Positions 17,405 through 25,056 of a DNA stretch of 52,090 bases are shown here, one piece after another. The translations under genes were made by a program, and so were the position numbers. The stretch spans positions 1 to 52,090 of the forward strand of contig JBDLTZ010000150.1 in NCBI GenBank assembly GCA_039805565.1, written 5' to 3'. The first letter of the stretch is position 1. Every line of letters starts with the position of its first letter. This DNA is from CALJIC01 sp039805565 (GTDB lineage: Bacteria; Chloroflexota; Chloroflexia; Chloroflexales; Roseiflexaceae). A model generated the notes under the pieces. That model was not told the origin of the DNA. It worked only from the letters and a program-made list of their open reading frames with translations, and did no database searches.

Positions 17405-17574
17405 ACATCGCCCTCTCATCACGTCTGCGATCGACGCCGCGCGCCTGCGCACTCTCAAACAGATATCAGGTAATCCCCGTCATTGTAGCACAATCGGCGC
17501 GCGTGTCCAGCGATTGTGGAGCGCGTGAGCCGCCTATCAGCTGTGGGCAGCGCGGGGTCAGCCGCAAGAGGCTG

Positions 17575-17580
17575 TATAAT
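17575..17580 (+). promoter_or_regulatory. -10 element for a probably leaderless transcript
   Basis: TATAAT lies only eight bases before the GTG start at 17589. Initiation at the usual distance would begin at or within about three bases of the start codon. No Shine-Dalgarno is present and no clear -35. Confidence 0.6.
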
Positions 17581-17588
17581 ATGCGACC

Positions 17589-20543
17589 GTGCGCACCAAC
17601 ACTGTTTCCAGCGAGCGTCCTGCGTGGCGTTCTTCAAGTAGCGTCCGTGTCAGCCCACTGCTTCAGGTGCTCGACCGCCGCCTGGCGCTGATCCTGGTAT
17701 TGGCGGTGCTGGCAGGCGTGCTGGCCTACCAGTCGCCGCCCGCCGCCGACGTCCCGGTGGGTTGGCTTGGAGACCGCCTGTTCCTCCGTGCCAGCGAGGG
17801 GCAGATGGCAGACGACGCGCTCAGCTTCTACGGCGACGAGCTGACCGACCACGCCTCCAGCGGGCGCAGCCGCTGGACACACCAGGGCGCGCTCCTCAGC
17901 TTCCCCGGCCTGGGCGGGGGCGACCTGTCGCTGACCGTGCGCGCGCAGGGGTGGCCGGCAGACGTGGCAAACAGCGCCACGCGCCAGCCAACGGTGACGG
18001 TCACCGCGGATGGCGCTCCAGTCGGCAGCTTCGTCCCGTCCGGGGAGTGGGCAGACTACCGCCTCAGCATCCCCGCCGGCGCGCGCATCAGCCCCGACCT
18101 CCAGATCACGCTTCAGGCATCGGACTCTTTCACCGACACGACCCGCTTCCGCGACCCGCGCCCGAAGGGGATTCGCGTCGAGCGGGTGGTGCTCCAAGGA
18201 GTCCTTCCGCCCGGCGCGGTGGCGCTCCCCGCACCCGTCCCGCTCATGTGGCTCATGCTCAGCGGCGCGCTGTGGCTGCTCTCGCTCGTAGCGCTCACCC
18301 GCCGCCCGACGCTCGGCTTCGTGCTGGCCACGCTGCTGGTGGCCGGTGCGGCCGTGGGGCTCACAGCCGCGCGCGCGTGGGCCGCTGCCCTGCTGCCCTG
18401 GCTCGCCGCCGCAGGCGCCCTGCTGCTGGCCTTCGCCTGGCGCGCGGATATTGTGGACCTCTTCGCCCGCACGATCCGCCGCTACGCCCGGGGCAGCGCG
18501 ATCAACTACGGGCTGATCGCCGCCGGCGCGAGCTGGCTGGTGATTGTCGCGGCCCAGGCAAGCGCCACGCTCCACCTGCCCGGACTCAACGCTTTCTGGG
18601 ATAGCTTCCCCGACTCGCTGCTCTACGGCATGCTCGGCATGGGCCTGGCGCTGCTGGTGATCGTGCGCGGGCGGGACGGCCTGCCGCGGCTCTCCAACAT
18701 ACTCGTGGGCTGGCTCGGGAACCGCTGGGTTGCGCCGCTCCTCCTGGTGTTGTTCGTGGGCGCCTGGGTCGGATCGGGCGCGGCAGCGATCGCTGAGATG
18801 CGCTACGTGGGCCACGCCGACTATGCCGACAACGCGGTGGTGGCGCGTAACCTGGTCGCGGGCCGCGGCTGGGTGGTGGACTACGTCACGCAGTTCTACC
18901 GCCTCTACGACGGTGTCACGCGGCCGCAGGAGACCTGGCCGCTGCTCCAGCCGGTCTGGATCGCGCCGTTCTTCGCGCTGTTCGGCCCCACCGACTGGGC
19001 GGCCAAGATCCCGAATCTGATCTTCACGGTAGCCCTGGCGCTGCTGATCTACGCCGTGGGCACTCGCCTGTGGGACCGGCGTGTCGGTCTCACGGCCGCG
19101 GTCTTCATCCTCACGAGCTATCTGTTCTTCCGGCTGCTGATCTTCGCCACCAGCGACCTGGCGTTCGTTGTGCTGTCGTTCGGGGCGATCTGGCTGCTGT
19201 ATGACTTCGTGACCAAAGACCAAAGACCGAGGGCGAAGGGCGTGGCAACGCCTTCTTCGGCCTCCGGTCTCTGGTCGTCGCTCGCCGGCCGCTGGTCGCT
19301 CGTCGGCTCGGCGGGGCTAACGGGCCTGATGCTGCTGCAGAAGCCGGGCAGCGGCGGGCTGATGGCGCTCGGCTTGGGGCTGTGGCTGGTCCAGTGTTGG
19401 TTTCTCGATGTGAGAGGTTGGATTAAGCGCGGCCAGGGCCGATCCAATATCCAATACCTCACAACGCGTATGGCTCCGGTGGTGCTGTGGGGCGTGATCG
19501 CCCTCGCCATCCTCTCCCCCTTCCTGCTGCGGAATATGGTGGTCTTTGGGCGGCCATACTACTCAACCGAGAGCAAGGATGCCTGGGTGCTTGAGTACGG
19601 CGAGTGGGAGGAGATCTACCGCGTGTACACCACCGAGGGCGGCCTGAGCACCCTCGGCCCGCCCGACGCCACCTGGGTGCTGCGCTGGGGGTTCGACCGG
19701 ACGCTCACCAAGCTCACGCGGCAGGTGCAGGCCATCCGCGACTATCTGGTGCCGTCGTGGCCCGGCCTCCCGCTCGGCGTGGGTGACACGCTGGCCGGTC
19801 GCCCCCATAAGGACAGGCTGCTGTTCGAGATGGGCGGGTGGCTGAGCCTGCTGGGCGTGCTCGGCGCGCTTGGCGGGCGGCGGCGGCTGCTGTCGCTGCT
19901 GCTGGCGGCGTTCGTGCCCTACGCGCTCTTCCTGATCATCTACTGGCACACCAACGAGGAGCGCTACTGGGTGGCGCTCATGCCCTGGCTGGCGCTGCTT
20001 GCGGCGGGGGTGCTGTGGCGCGGGTATGACCGAGTGGCTGCGATCGGGGACGGCCGCTGGGCGCCGCTCGGGCTCGTGCTGGTGGTGACGTCGGTCGCGC
20101 TGGTGGTGCAGCCCTCCTCGCCCGATATTACCGAGAAGATCGAGTCTGAGCCGCTGCTGTGGGCCGCCGACCTGGACGCCTACGCCTGGCTGCGTGAGAA
20201 CACGCCCCCCGGCACTGTGGTGATGACCCGCGGGCCGTGGCAGGCCAACTGGCACAGTGACCGGCCCACGCTCATGGTGCCGAACACCGTCGACCGCGAG
20301 ACCTTCCTGCGGATCGCGCAGTACTACGAGGCCCGCTACCTTGTCTTCGACAGCCTCCAGAACCCGGACCGTGCCACACGCCTGATGATCAACGAGATGG
20401 TGGCCGACCCGGAGCTGGGCTTCGAGCTAGTCTACGAGTCGCCGCTGTACGCGGTCACGACCGGCGGCAGCTACAAGGAGCTCGTGACCGAGGTCTACCG
20501 CTTCCCCGAGGACTATGGCGGCGTGCCGCCGATCACTCCGTGA
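17589..20543 (+). CDS. Polytopic GT-C-type glycosyltransferase (GT39/ArnT-like)
   Basis: A 984-residue membrane protein. TM1 is near residue 35 (LALILVLAVLAGVLAY), followed by a beta-rich extracytoplasmic domain (about 50-205) and then many transmembrane helices. The catalytic first-loop region looks like ADYADNAVVARNLVAGRGWVVDY with acidic residues, as in dolichyl/polyprenyl-phosphate-dependent glycosyltransferases. A C-terminal soluble part includes TVVMTRGPWQANWHSDRP. Residues about 541-573 (VTKDQRPRAKGVATPSSASG and on) come from a 7-bp repeat array inserted between helices. It precedes a GT4 glycosyltransferase by overlap, suggesting assembly of a lipid-linked glycan or glycoprotein. Sugar and acceptor unknown. 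Confidence 0.8.
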   Translation: MRTNTVSSERPAWRSSSSVRVSPLLQVLDRRLALILVLAVLAGVLAYQSPPAADVPVGWLGDRLFLRASEGQMADDALSFYGDELTDHASSGRSRWTHQGALLSFPGLGGGDLSLTVRAQGWPADVANSATRQPTVTVTADGAPVGSFVPSGEWADYRLSIPAGARISPDLQITLQASDSFTDTTRFRDPRPKGIRVERVVLQGVLPPGAVALPAPVPLMWLMLSGALWLLSLVALTRRPTLGFVLATLLVAGAAVGLTAARAWAAALLPWLAAAGALLLAFAWRADIVDLFARTIRRYARGSAINYGLIAAGASWLVIVAAQASATLHLPGLNAFWDSFPDSLLYGMLGMGLALLVIVRGRDGLPRLSNILVGWLGNRWVAPLLLVLFVGAWVGSGAAAIAEMRYVGHADYADNAVVARNLVAGRGWVVDYVTQFYRLYDGVTRPQETWPLLQPVWIAPFFALFGPTDWAAKIPNLIFTVALALLIYAVGTRLWDRRVGLTAAVFILTSYLFFRLLIFATSDLAFVVLSFGAIWLLYDFVTKDQRPRAKGVATPSSASGLWSSLAGRWSLVGSAGLTGLMLLQKPGSGGLMALGLGLWLVQCWFLDVRGWIKRGQGRSNIQYLTTRMAPVVLWGVIALAILSPFLLRNMVVFGRPYYSTESKDAWVLEYGEWEEIYRVYTTEGGLSTLGPPDATWVLRWGFDRTLTKLTRQVQAIRDYLVPSWPGLPLGVGDTLAGRPHKDRLLFEMGGWLSLLGVLGALGGRRRLLSLLLAAFVPYALFLIIYWHTNEERYWVALMPWLALLAAGVLWRGYDRVAAIGDGRWAPLGLVLVVTSVALVVQPSSPDITEKIESEPLLWAADLDAYAWLRENTPPGTVVMTRGPWQANWHSDRPTLMVPNTVDRETFLRIAQYYEARYLVFDSLQNPDRATRLMINEMVADPELGFELVYESPLYAVTTGGSYKELVTEVYRFPEDYGGVPPITP
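19211..19308. repeat. In-frame heptanucleotide array in glycosyltransferase gene
   Basis: Fourteen 7-bp words in unbroken register. The first are GACCAAA, GACCAAA, GACCGAG, GGCGAAG; later ones are GTCTCTG, GTCGTCG, CTCGCCG, GCCGCTG, GTCGCTC. The two ends are mutually complementary in pattern. The frame stays open through it. Confidence 0.85.
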
Positions 20544-20548
20544 GACCC

Positions 20549-21823
20549 ATGAATATTCTGATGCTCACGTCGTCCTACCCCAAGTACCCGGGTGAGACGA
20601 CGGCTCCCTTCATCGAGGAGATCGCCGCGGGGCTGGTGCGCCGCGGTCACGCGGTGACGGTGGTCGCGCCGTACCACCCGCAGGTCCGCCGTGAGCCGGT
20701 GGAGCGCGGCGTGCACCTGCGCTTCTACCGCTACGCCCCGCACCCGGCGCTCAACGTCTACGGCTACGCCGAGTCGCTCAGGGCCGACGTGGGCCTGAAG
20801 GGCGCCGCCCTGGCCGCTGCCCCGCTGGCTGCCGGAGCCTCGCTGATCGAACTCTTGCGCTGTACCGGCGCAGGAGCGGGGAGACACCCCGACGCCGCAG
20901 GCATGCCACGGTCTGCTCCTGCGCCCCTTCTCATTCACGCCCACTGGGTGCTGCCGAACGGCGTGCCCGCGGCGCTCGCGGCGGCGCTGCGCGGCCTGCC
21001 GCTGGTGGTGAGCCTGCACGGCTCGGACGTCTTCATGGCGGCGAAGGCCTGGCCGCTCTCGCTCGCGGCGGCCGCCGTGTTCCGCGCCGCGGGGGCTGTG
21101 ACGGCGTGCAGCGGTGATCTCCGCGCGCGGGCCCTAAGGCTCGGCGCGCGTGCCGACGACACCGAGGTGATCCCGTACGGCGTAGACGTGGGCTCCTTCA
21201 GGCCCGATGAGGCCGCCGCCGCGCTGGCCCGAGGTGAGCTCGGCGTGCCGCAGGGCGCGCCGCTGGTGCTGGCGATGGGGCGGCTGGTGTACAAGAAGGG
21301 GTTCACCTACCTGCTGGAGGCCTTCCCGCAGATCCTGGCGCGCCACCCCGACGCGCGGCTTGCCATCGTGGGCTACGGGGACCTGCGCGAGGAGCTGGGG
21401 CGGCGCGCGGAGGCGCTCGGTATCGCGGAGCACGTGCTGTTCCCGGGGCAGCTCGAGCGCGAGCGCGCGGCGCGGGCGATCGGCGCCGCCGACGTCTATG
21501 TGGTGCCCTCGGTGCTGGATCAGGCCGGCAACATCGACGGGCTGCCGAACACACTGCTCGAGGGAATGAGCGCGGCGCGCCCGATCGTGGCCTCGCGCGT
21601 GGCCGGTATCCCCGACGTGATCGACGACGGTGTGCACGGGCTGCTGGCGCCCGCGGCCGACGCGGCGGGGCTGGCGGGGGCGATCACGCGGCTGCTGGAC
21701 GACCGGGGCTTCGCGCGGAGGCTGGGGGAGCGGGCGCGGCGGCGGGTGCTGGAGGAGTTGACGTGGGACGCCGCGGCGGAGCGCTTCGAGCGCACCTACG
21801 AGCGTGCGCTTCACCGCTACTGA
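20549..21823 (+). CDS. GT4-family glycosyltransferase
   Basis: A 424-residue GT-B cytoplasmic or membrane-associated glycosyltransferase. The N-terminal MNILMLTSSYPKYPGETTAPFIEEIA, middle HAHWVLPNG and VVSLHGSDVF, and the C-terminal nucleotide-sugar site GRLVYKKGFTYLLEAF, LPNTLLEGMSAARPIVAS and GIPDVI are classic GT4. An alternative GTG at 20540 overlaps the preceding stop; the ATG at 20549 gives the canonical start. Residues about 107-126 (TGAGAGRHPDAAGMPRSAPA) are a low-complexity insertion encoded by a palindromic element. Flanked by overlapping genes for two polytopic glycosyltransferases, so it likely works on the same glycan. Confidence 0.88.
   Translation: MNILMLTSSYPKYPGETTAPFIEEIAAGLVRRGHAVTVVAPYHPQVRREPVERGVHLRFYRYAPHPALNVYGYAESLRADVGLKGAALAAAPLAAGASLIELLRCTGAGAGRHPDAAGMPRSAPAPLLIHAHWVLPNGVPAALAAALRGLPLVVSLHGSDVFMAAKAWPLSLAAAAVFRAAGAVTACSGDLRARALRLGARADDTEVIPYGVDVGSFRPDEAAAALARGELGVPQGAPLVLAMGRLVYKKGFTYLLEAFPQILARHPDARLAIVGYGDLREELGRRAEALGIAEHVLFPGQLERERAARAIGAADVYVVPSVLDQAGNIDGLPNTLLEGMSAARPIVASRVAGIPDVIDDGVHGLLAPAADAAGLAGAITRLLDDRGFARRLGERARRRVLEELTWDAAAERFERTYERALHRY
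20867..20925. repeat. Small palindromic (REP/MITE-like) element inside GT4 gene
   Basis: 11-bp inverted arms GGCGCAGGAGC (20867-20877) and GCTCCTGCGCC (20915-20925) enclose a second hairpin CGGGG-agaca-CCCCG (20877-20891) and the palindrome GGCATGCC. It is translated in frame within the first Rossmann domain. Confidence 0.7.
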
Positions 21824-24168
21824 TGGCGACAGTGCATAACACCGCTGGCGCCCAACCCCGCCTGGCGGCGCTGCGCGACGCGCTGCACGCGCGCCGGCTG
21901 TGGCTGACGCTGCTGGCGATCTTCGCGCTGGCGCTGGCGCCGCGGCTGTACCGCCTGGACGCGCAGAGCCTGTGGCTGGACGAGGGGGCCACCTGGGCCG
22001 AGGTGACTGGCCGAACCGGCAAGGTGTGGGCCGCACTGCTGGCCGAGCTCGTCAGCCCTGATGCCGGCTACCCGCTCTATCACCTGCTGCTCAAAGCCTG
22101 GGTGGCGCTCGCGGGGGACACGGAGTGGGCGCTGCGCCTCCCGTCTGCCCTGGCCGGCGCAGCGGCTGTGGTGATTGTGTACCTCGCCGCGCGTGAGGTC
22201 GCGGGGGTGAGCCAGGCACTATCCCCGCGCGCTCTGCTGCCGGCCATGCTCGCCGCCGCGTCGCCGTTCGCGCTCTGGCACGCGCAGGACGCCAAGGCCT
22301 ACGGCCTGCTGCTGCTTGCATCGTCGCTCGTGACGTGGGCGCTGCCACGGGCGCTCCGACGCGGTATGCGGAGCGATTGGCTCCTGGTAGCGGCGCTGGT
22401 GCTCGCGAGCCTCTTCGTCCACCGGCTGGCCCTGCTGGGCGCGGCGGGCGTGCTGCTGGTGGTCGCGATTGGACGGTGGACGAAGGGCCAGGGACGGAGG
22501 ACCACGGACGGCGGACCACGGGTGGAGGATACGGCACTGCCGCCTCTGGTCGTCGGCCTCCGGTTGTCGTTCTTTGGCCGTCGGTCGTCAGCATCCCTGC
22601 TCTGGCTTCTCCTGGCGCTGGCCTGCGGCGCCATAGGTGTGGCCGGCACGATTTTGGCGGCGCGCGGCGAGGCCGTGGGGGTCGAGCGGGCAAACATCGG
22701 GCCGCTGTCGGGAATCGGGCTGATCCTGGCGCGCTTCAGCCTGGATCGCTGGCCGGGCGAGGTCGAGGGCTACCTCGGCCTGCCCGCCGCCCTCTGGCTG
22801 CTGCCTTTCGCGCTGCTGGCGCTGTGGGGCCTGGCGCTGCTGGCGCGTGACGCCGCCGGTGGTTCGAGCGCGGCCGCCGCAGTGCTCTGCCTGCTGCTCG
22901 TGCCTCTCGGCCTTTACGCCGTTACGCTCGCGCTCGCGCCGGTGTTCCAGGCGCGCTACGCGGCGGTCGCCTTCCCTGCCTGGGTGCTGGCGCTCTGCTA
23001 CCCACTGCTGCGCGACCAGGGAGCAAAGACCAAGGAGCAAAGCTCAGAAACGCACGCGATGAGCTTTCGGCCTCTCATCCGTGGCCTTTCGCCTTTCGCC
23101 TTCGGTCTCTGGCTCTTCGCCCTCCTCGCCGGAGTGCTGGCGCTCGTGCAGCCCGGCAGAGGACTCTTCTCGGGCGACCCGGTGAAGGAGCAGTGGCGCG
23201 AGGCGGTGGCCGAGCTCGCCGCGCGCACCCACCCCGACGACCTGACGATCGTGCAGCCGTACTACGTGCTGCCGCTCTACGACTACTATGCGCCGCGCGT
23301 GACGCCGGACCCGCTGCCGCGCCCCGTGACCTTCCCGATCTTCGCCGAGGGCGACACCGGCGGGGCCTCGGGCGCGACGCGAGCGCAGCTGCTCGAGCAC
23401 GTCAAGCGGCGCTACGACCCATTCTTCAACCAGGCGGCCAGGGGCGCCAAGCGTGCCCTGCTGCTGATCGCGCCCGACCACGCGGCCACGGTGGACCCTC
23501 CCAAGACGCTGGCTGAGCTGACCGCCGAGTGGGAGCGCGCCGGCGCCCGACCCGAGGAGCGTCCGACGGAGGCCGACACCTACGGCTGGCTCGGGCTGCG
23601 GTTCCAGTACCCGCAGCGCAGCTGGCCCTGTGGCGGCGCCGAATTCCTGGGTGTGGCGCTGATGTGCCAGAGCTTCCCCGAGACCTTCAACGCCGGCGGC
23701 GGCGGCGAGGTGCCCGAGCCCACCGCGCAGCTGCCGGCGGTGTTCGGCGGCGAGCTGCGGCTGCGTGGCTACACTATTGCTCCGCACGGGGATGCCCTGC
23801 GCCCCGGTGGCGCGCTGCCCGTCACGCTGTTCTGGGAGGCGACTGCCCCGCCCACGCGCCGCTACCGCATGTTCCTGCACCTGTGCCGCGACTGCGAGAT
23901 GCCGCCCGTGGCAGCCACCGATGGCCCCCCGCTCTATGGCTATCCGCCGGCCGGCGACACCACTACCTGGCTCGCGGGCGACCCGGTCCACGATGAGCGC
24001 ACGCTGGCCTTGCCGCGTGACCTGCCGCCCGGCCGCTACACGCTGCTGCTCGGCGTCTACCCTGAGGACCAGCCGACCATCGAGGCGCGACTGCCGGTGA
24101 CCGCCAACGCGCCAGCGCTGCCCAGCGGGCGGCTCGTGCTGGCCGAGCTCGTCGTCGGCGAGCGGTAG
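21823..24168 (+). CDS. Second polytopic GT39-like glycosyltransferase
   Basis: A 781-residue membrane protein. The opening TM1 is followed by RLDAQSLWLDEGATW, the conserved acidic DE loop of GT39/ArnT-type enzymes, then about ten helices and a large C-terminal extracytoplasmic domain (from about 430) ending in a beta-rich region (GGELRLRGYTIAPHGDALRPGGALPVTLFWEA). The ATG overlaps the GT4 stop as TGATG. Two repeat-derived inserts are present: residues about 217-256 (KGQGRRTTDGGPRVED) and 398-432 (DQGAKTKEQSSETHAMSFRP). The second is exactly 35 codons and on codon boundaries. Both fall in loops between hydrophobic segments. Substrate unknown. Confidence 0.8.
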   Translation: MATVHNTAGAQPRLAALRDALHARRLWLTLLAIFALALAPRLYRLDAQSLWLDEGATWAEVTGRTGKVWAALLAELVSPDAGYPLYHLLLKAWVALAGDTEWALRLPSALAGAAAVVIVYLAAREVAGVSQALSPRALLPAMLAAASPFALWHAQDAKAYGLLLLASSLVTWALPRALRRGMRSDWLLVAALVLASLFVHRLALLGAAGVLLVVAIGRWTKGQGRRTTDGGPRVEDTALPPLVVGLRLSFFGRRSSASLLWLLLALACGAIGVAGTILAARGEAVGVERANIGPLSGIGLILARFSLDRWPGEVEGYLGLPAALWLLPFALLALWGLALLARDAAGGSSAAAAVLCLLLVPLGLYAVTLALAPVFQARYAAVAFPAWVLALCYPLLRDQGAKTKEQSSETHAMSFRPLIRGLSPFAFGLWLFALLAGVLALVQPGRGLFSGDPVKEQWREAVAELAARTHPDDLTIVQPYYVLPLYDYYAPRVTPDPLPRPVTFPIFAEGDTGGASGATRAQLLEHVKRRYDPFFNQAARGAKRALLLIAPDHAATVDPPKTLAELTAEWERAGARPEERPTEADTYGWLGLRFQYPQRSWPCGGAEFLGVALMCQSFPETFNAGGGGEVPEPTAQLPAVFGGELRLRGYTIAPHGDALRPGGALPVTLFWEATAPPTRRYRMFLHLCRDCEMPPVAATDGPPLYGYPPAGDTTTWLAGDPVHDERTLALPRDLPPGRYTLLLGVYPEDQPTIEARLPVTANAPALPSGRLVLAELVVGER
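22471..22589. repeat. In-frame heptanucleotide array, 17 units
   Basis: Continuous 7-bp register: GGACGGT, GGACGAA, GGGCCAG, GGACGGA, GGACCAC, GGACGGC, GGACCAC, GGGTGGA, then after three transition words GGTCGTC, GGCCTCC, GGTTGTC, GTTCTTT, GGCCGTC, GGTCGTC. The first half is GGAC-type, the second its complement. Confidence 0.88.
23014..23118. repeat. In-frame heptanucleotide array, 15 units (105 bp, 35 codons)
   Basis: GACCAGG, GAGCAAA, GACCAAG, GAGCAAA, GCTCAGA at the start; GCTTTCG, GCCTCTC, GCCTTTC, GCCTTTC, GCCTTCG, GTCTCTG, GCTCTTC at the end. It starts and ends on codon boundaries of the host gene. Confidence 0.88.
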
Positions 24169-24211
24169 CAGCCCTTCGTGACACGCCGGCGCCGGGTGGG
24201 GTGGGCGTGGT

Positions 24212-24280
24212 CCCAGAGTCCGCACACATCCGGGCGGACCTGGGCGCTGCGGCCCCAGAACCCCCACACATCCGATCGGA
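24212..24280 (+). promoter_or_regulatory. Two 27-bp direct repeats upstream of the pgsA-like gene
   Basis: Repeats at 24212-24238 and 24254-24280 share 22 of 27 bases, including CCCAGA, the core CACACATCCG and terminal CGGA. Their starts are 42 bp apart, about four helical turns. The second ends six bases before the -10 element, where a -35 would overlap it. A tandem activator or repressor site is the simplest reading (inference). Confidence 0.6.
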
Positions 24281-24286
24281 TTGCTA

Positions 24287-24292
24287 TATAAT
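24287..24292 (+). promoter_or_regulatory. -10 element of the pgsA-like gene
   Basis: TATAAT followed by a 20-base leader with GGAGG. No -35 consensus, consistent with regulation through the direct repeats just upstream. Confidence 0.65.
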
Positions 24293-24312
24293 GCGGCCGA
24301 GGAGGACTGGGC

Positions 24313-24918
24313 TTGGATATACGACATCTGCCGAACCTGCTCGGGTTGTTTCGTATCGTCACCACGCCGGTACTGTACGTACTGGTCCTGCTCGGCACGC
24401 CGGCCGGGTATGTCTGGGCCGTGGTGCTGCTGCTGGTGATGGCAGTGAGCGACATCGTGGATGGCAAGCTGGCGCGCCAGCTGCAGGTGGTCTCGCCGCT
24501 CGGGGTGTTCCTGGACACCATCTCGGACAAGATCTTTGTGACCGGCGCGCTCCTGCCGATGGTTGAGCGCGGCCTGCTGCCCGGCTGGGCGGCACTGCTG
24601 ATCATCCTGCGCGAGTTTGGCGTCTCCGGCCTGCGCTCGTACGCCGCCGCCGAGGGGGTGGTGATATCGGCGCGGCAGCTTGGCAAGCAGAAGCTGGTCT
24701 TTACTGTGACGGCGCTGGTGTGGTGCCTGCTCCACGCTGCTGCGGTGGACACCCCATGGCTGCCGGGGTGGGTGACGTTCCTGACAGGGCTCTGGCCAGT
24801 AGTGCTGGGGCTAGCGCTGATCTGGACGGTGGGCTCGGGTGCGGAGTACTTCTGGAACGCGCGCGGGCTGCTGCGGCGCGGGGCCATGCCGACGGCCCCC
24901 GCCCGAGATGCGGAGTAG
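24313..24918 (+). CDS. pgsA: CDP-alcohol phosphatidyltransferase (PgsA-like)
   Basis: A 201-residue integral membrane enzyme that transfers a phosphatidyl group from CDP-diacylglycerol to an alcohol, most likely glycerol-3-phosphate in phosphatidylglycerol synthesis. The family motif D-G-x2-A-R-x8-G-x3-D-x3-D is exact: DIVDGKLARQLQVVSPLG then VFLDTISDK. The start is TTG at 24313, seven bases after GGAGG. The opening LPNLLGLFRIVTTPVLYV is typical of PgsA. Phosphatidylinositol-type acceptors are possible but less likely. A strong terminator follows. Confidence 0.85.
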   Translation: MDIRHLPNLLGLFRIVTTPVLYVLVLLGTPAGYVWAVVLLLVMAVSDIVDGKLARQLQVVSPLGVFLDTISDKIFVTGALLPMVERGLLPGWAALLIILREFGVSGLRSYAAAEGVVISARQLGKQKLVFTVTALVWCLLHAAAVDTPWLPGWVTFLTGLWPVVLGLALIWTVGSGAEYFWNARGLLRRGAMPTAPARDAE

Positions 24919-24940
24919 GGCTACAGGGCGAGCGGTGATC

Positions 24941-24977
24941 GAGGGGCCTCCCACCGAGCTACGGCGGGAGGCCCCTC
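24941..24977 (+). terminator. Intrinsic terminator after pgsA-like gene
   Basis: A 12-bp stem GAGGGGCCTCCC/GGGAGGCCCCTC (24941-24952 with 24966-24977) followed by CGTTTTGG. Confidence 0.85.
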
Positions 24978-25056
24978 CGTTTTGGTAATCTCCTTCCATC
25001 GTAGCGGCGCCTCTGTATGATATGATGGGCCCGCACTGGAGTCCGAGGAGAGGTCC

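Noticed and set aside
19211..23118. Heptad arrays as assembly errors or frameshifts
   Set aside because: The reading frame continues correctly on both sides in every case, and similar arrays occur independently in several loci.
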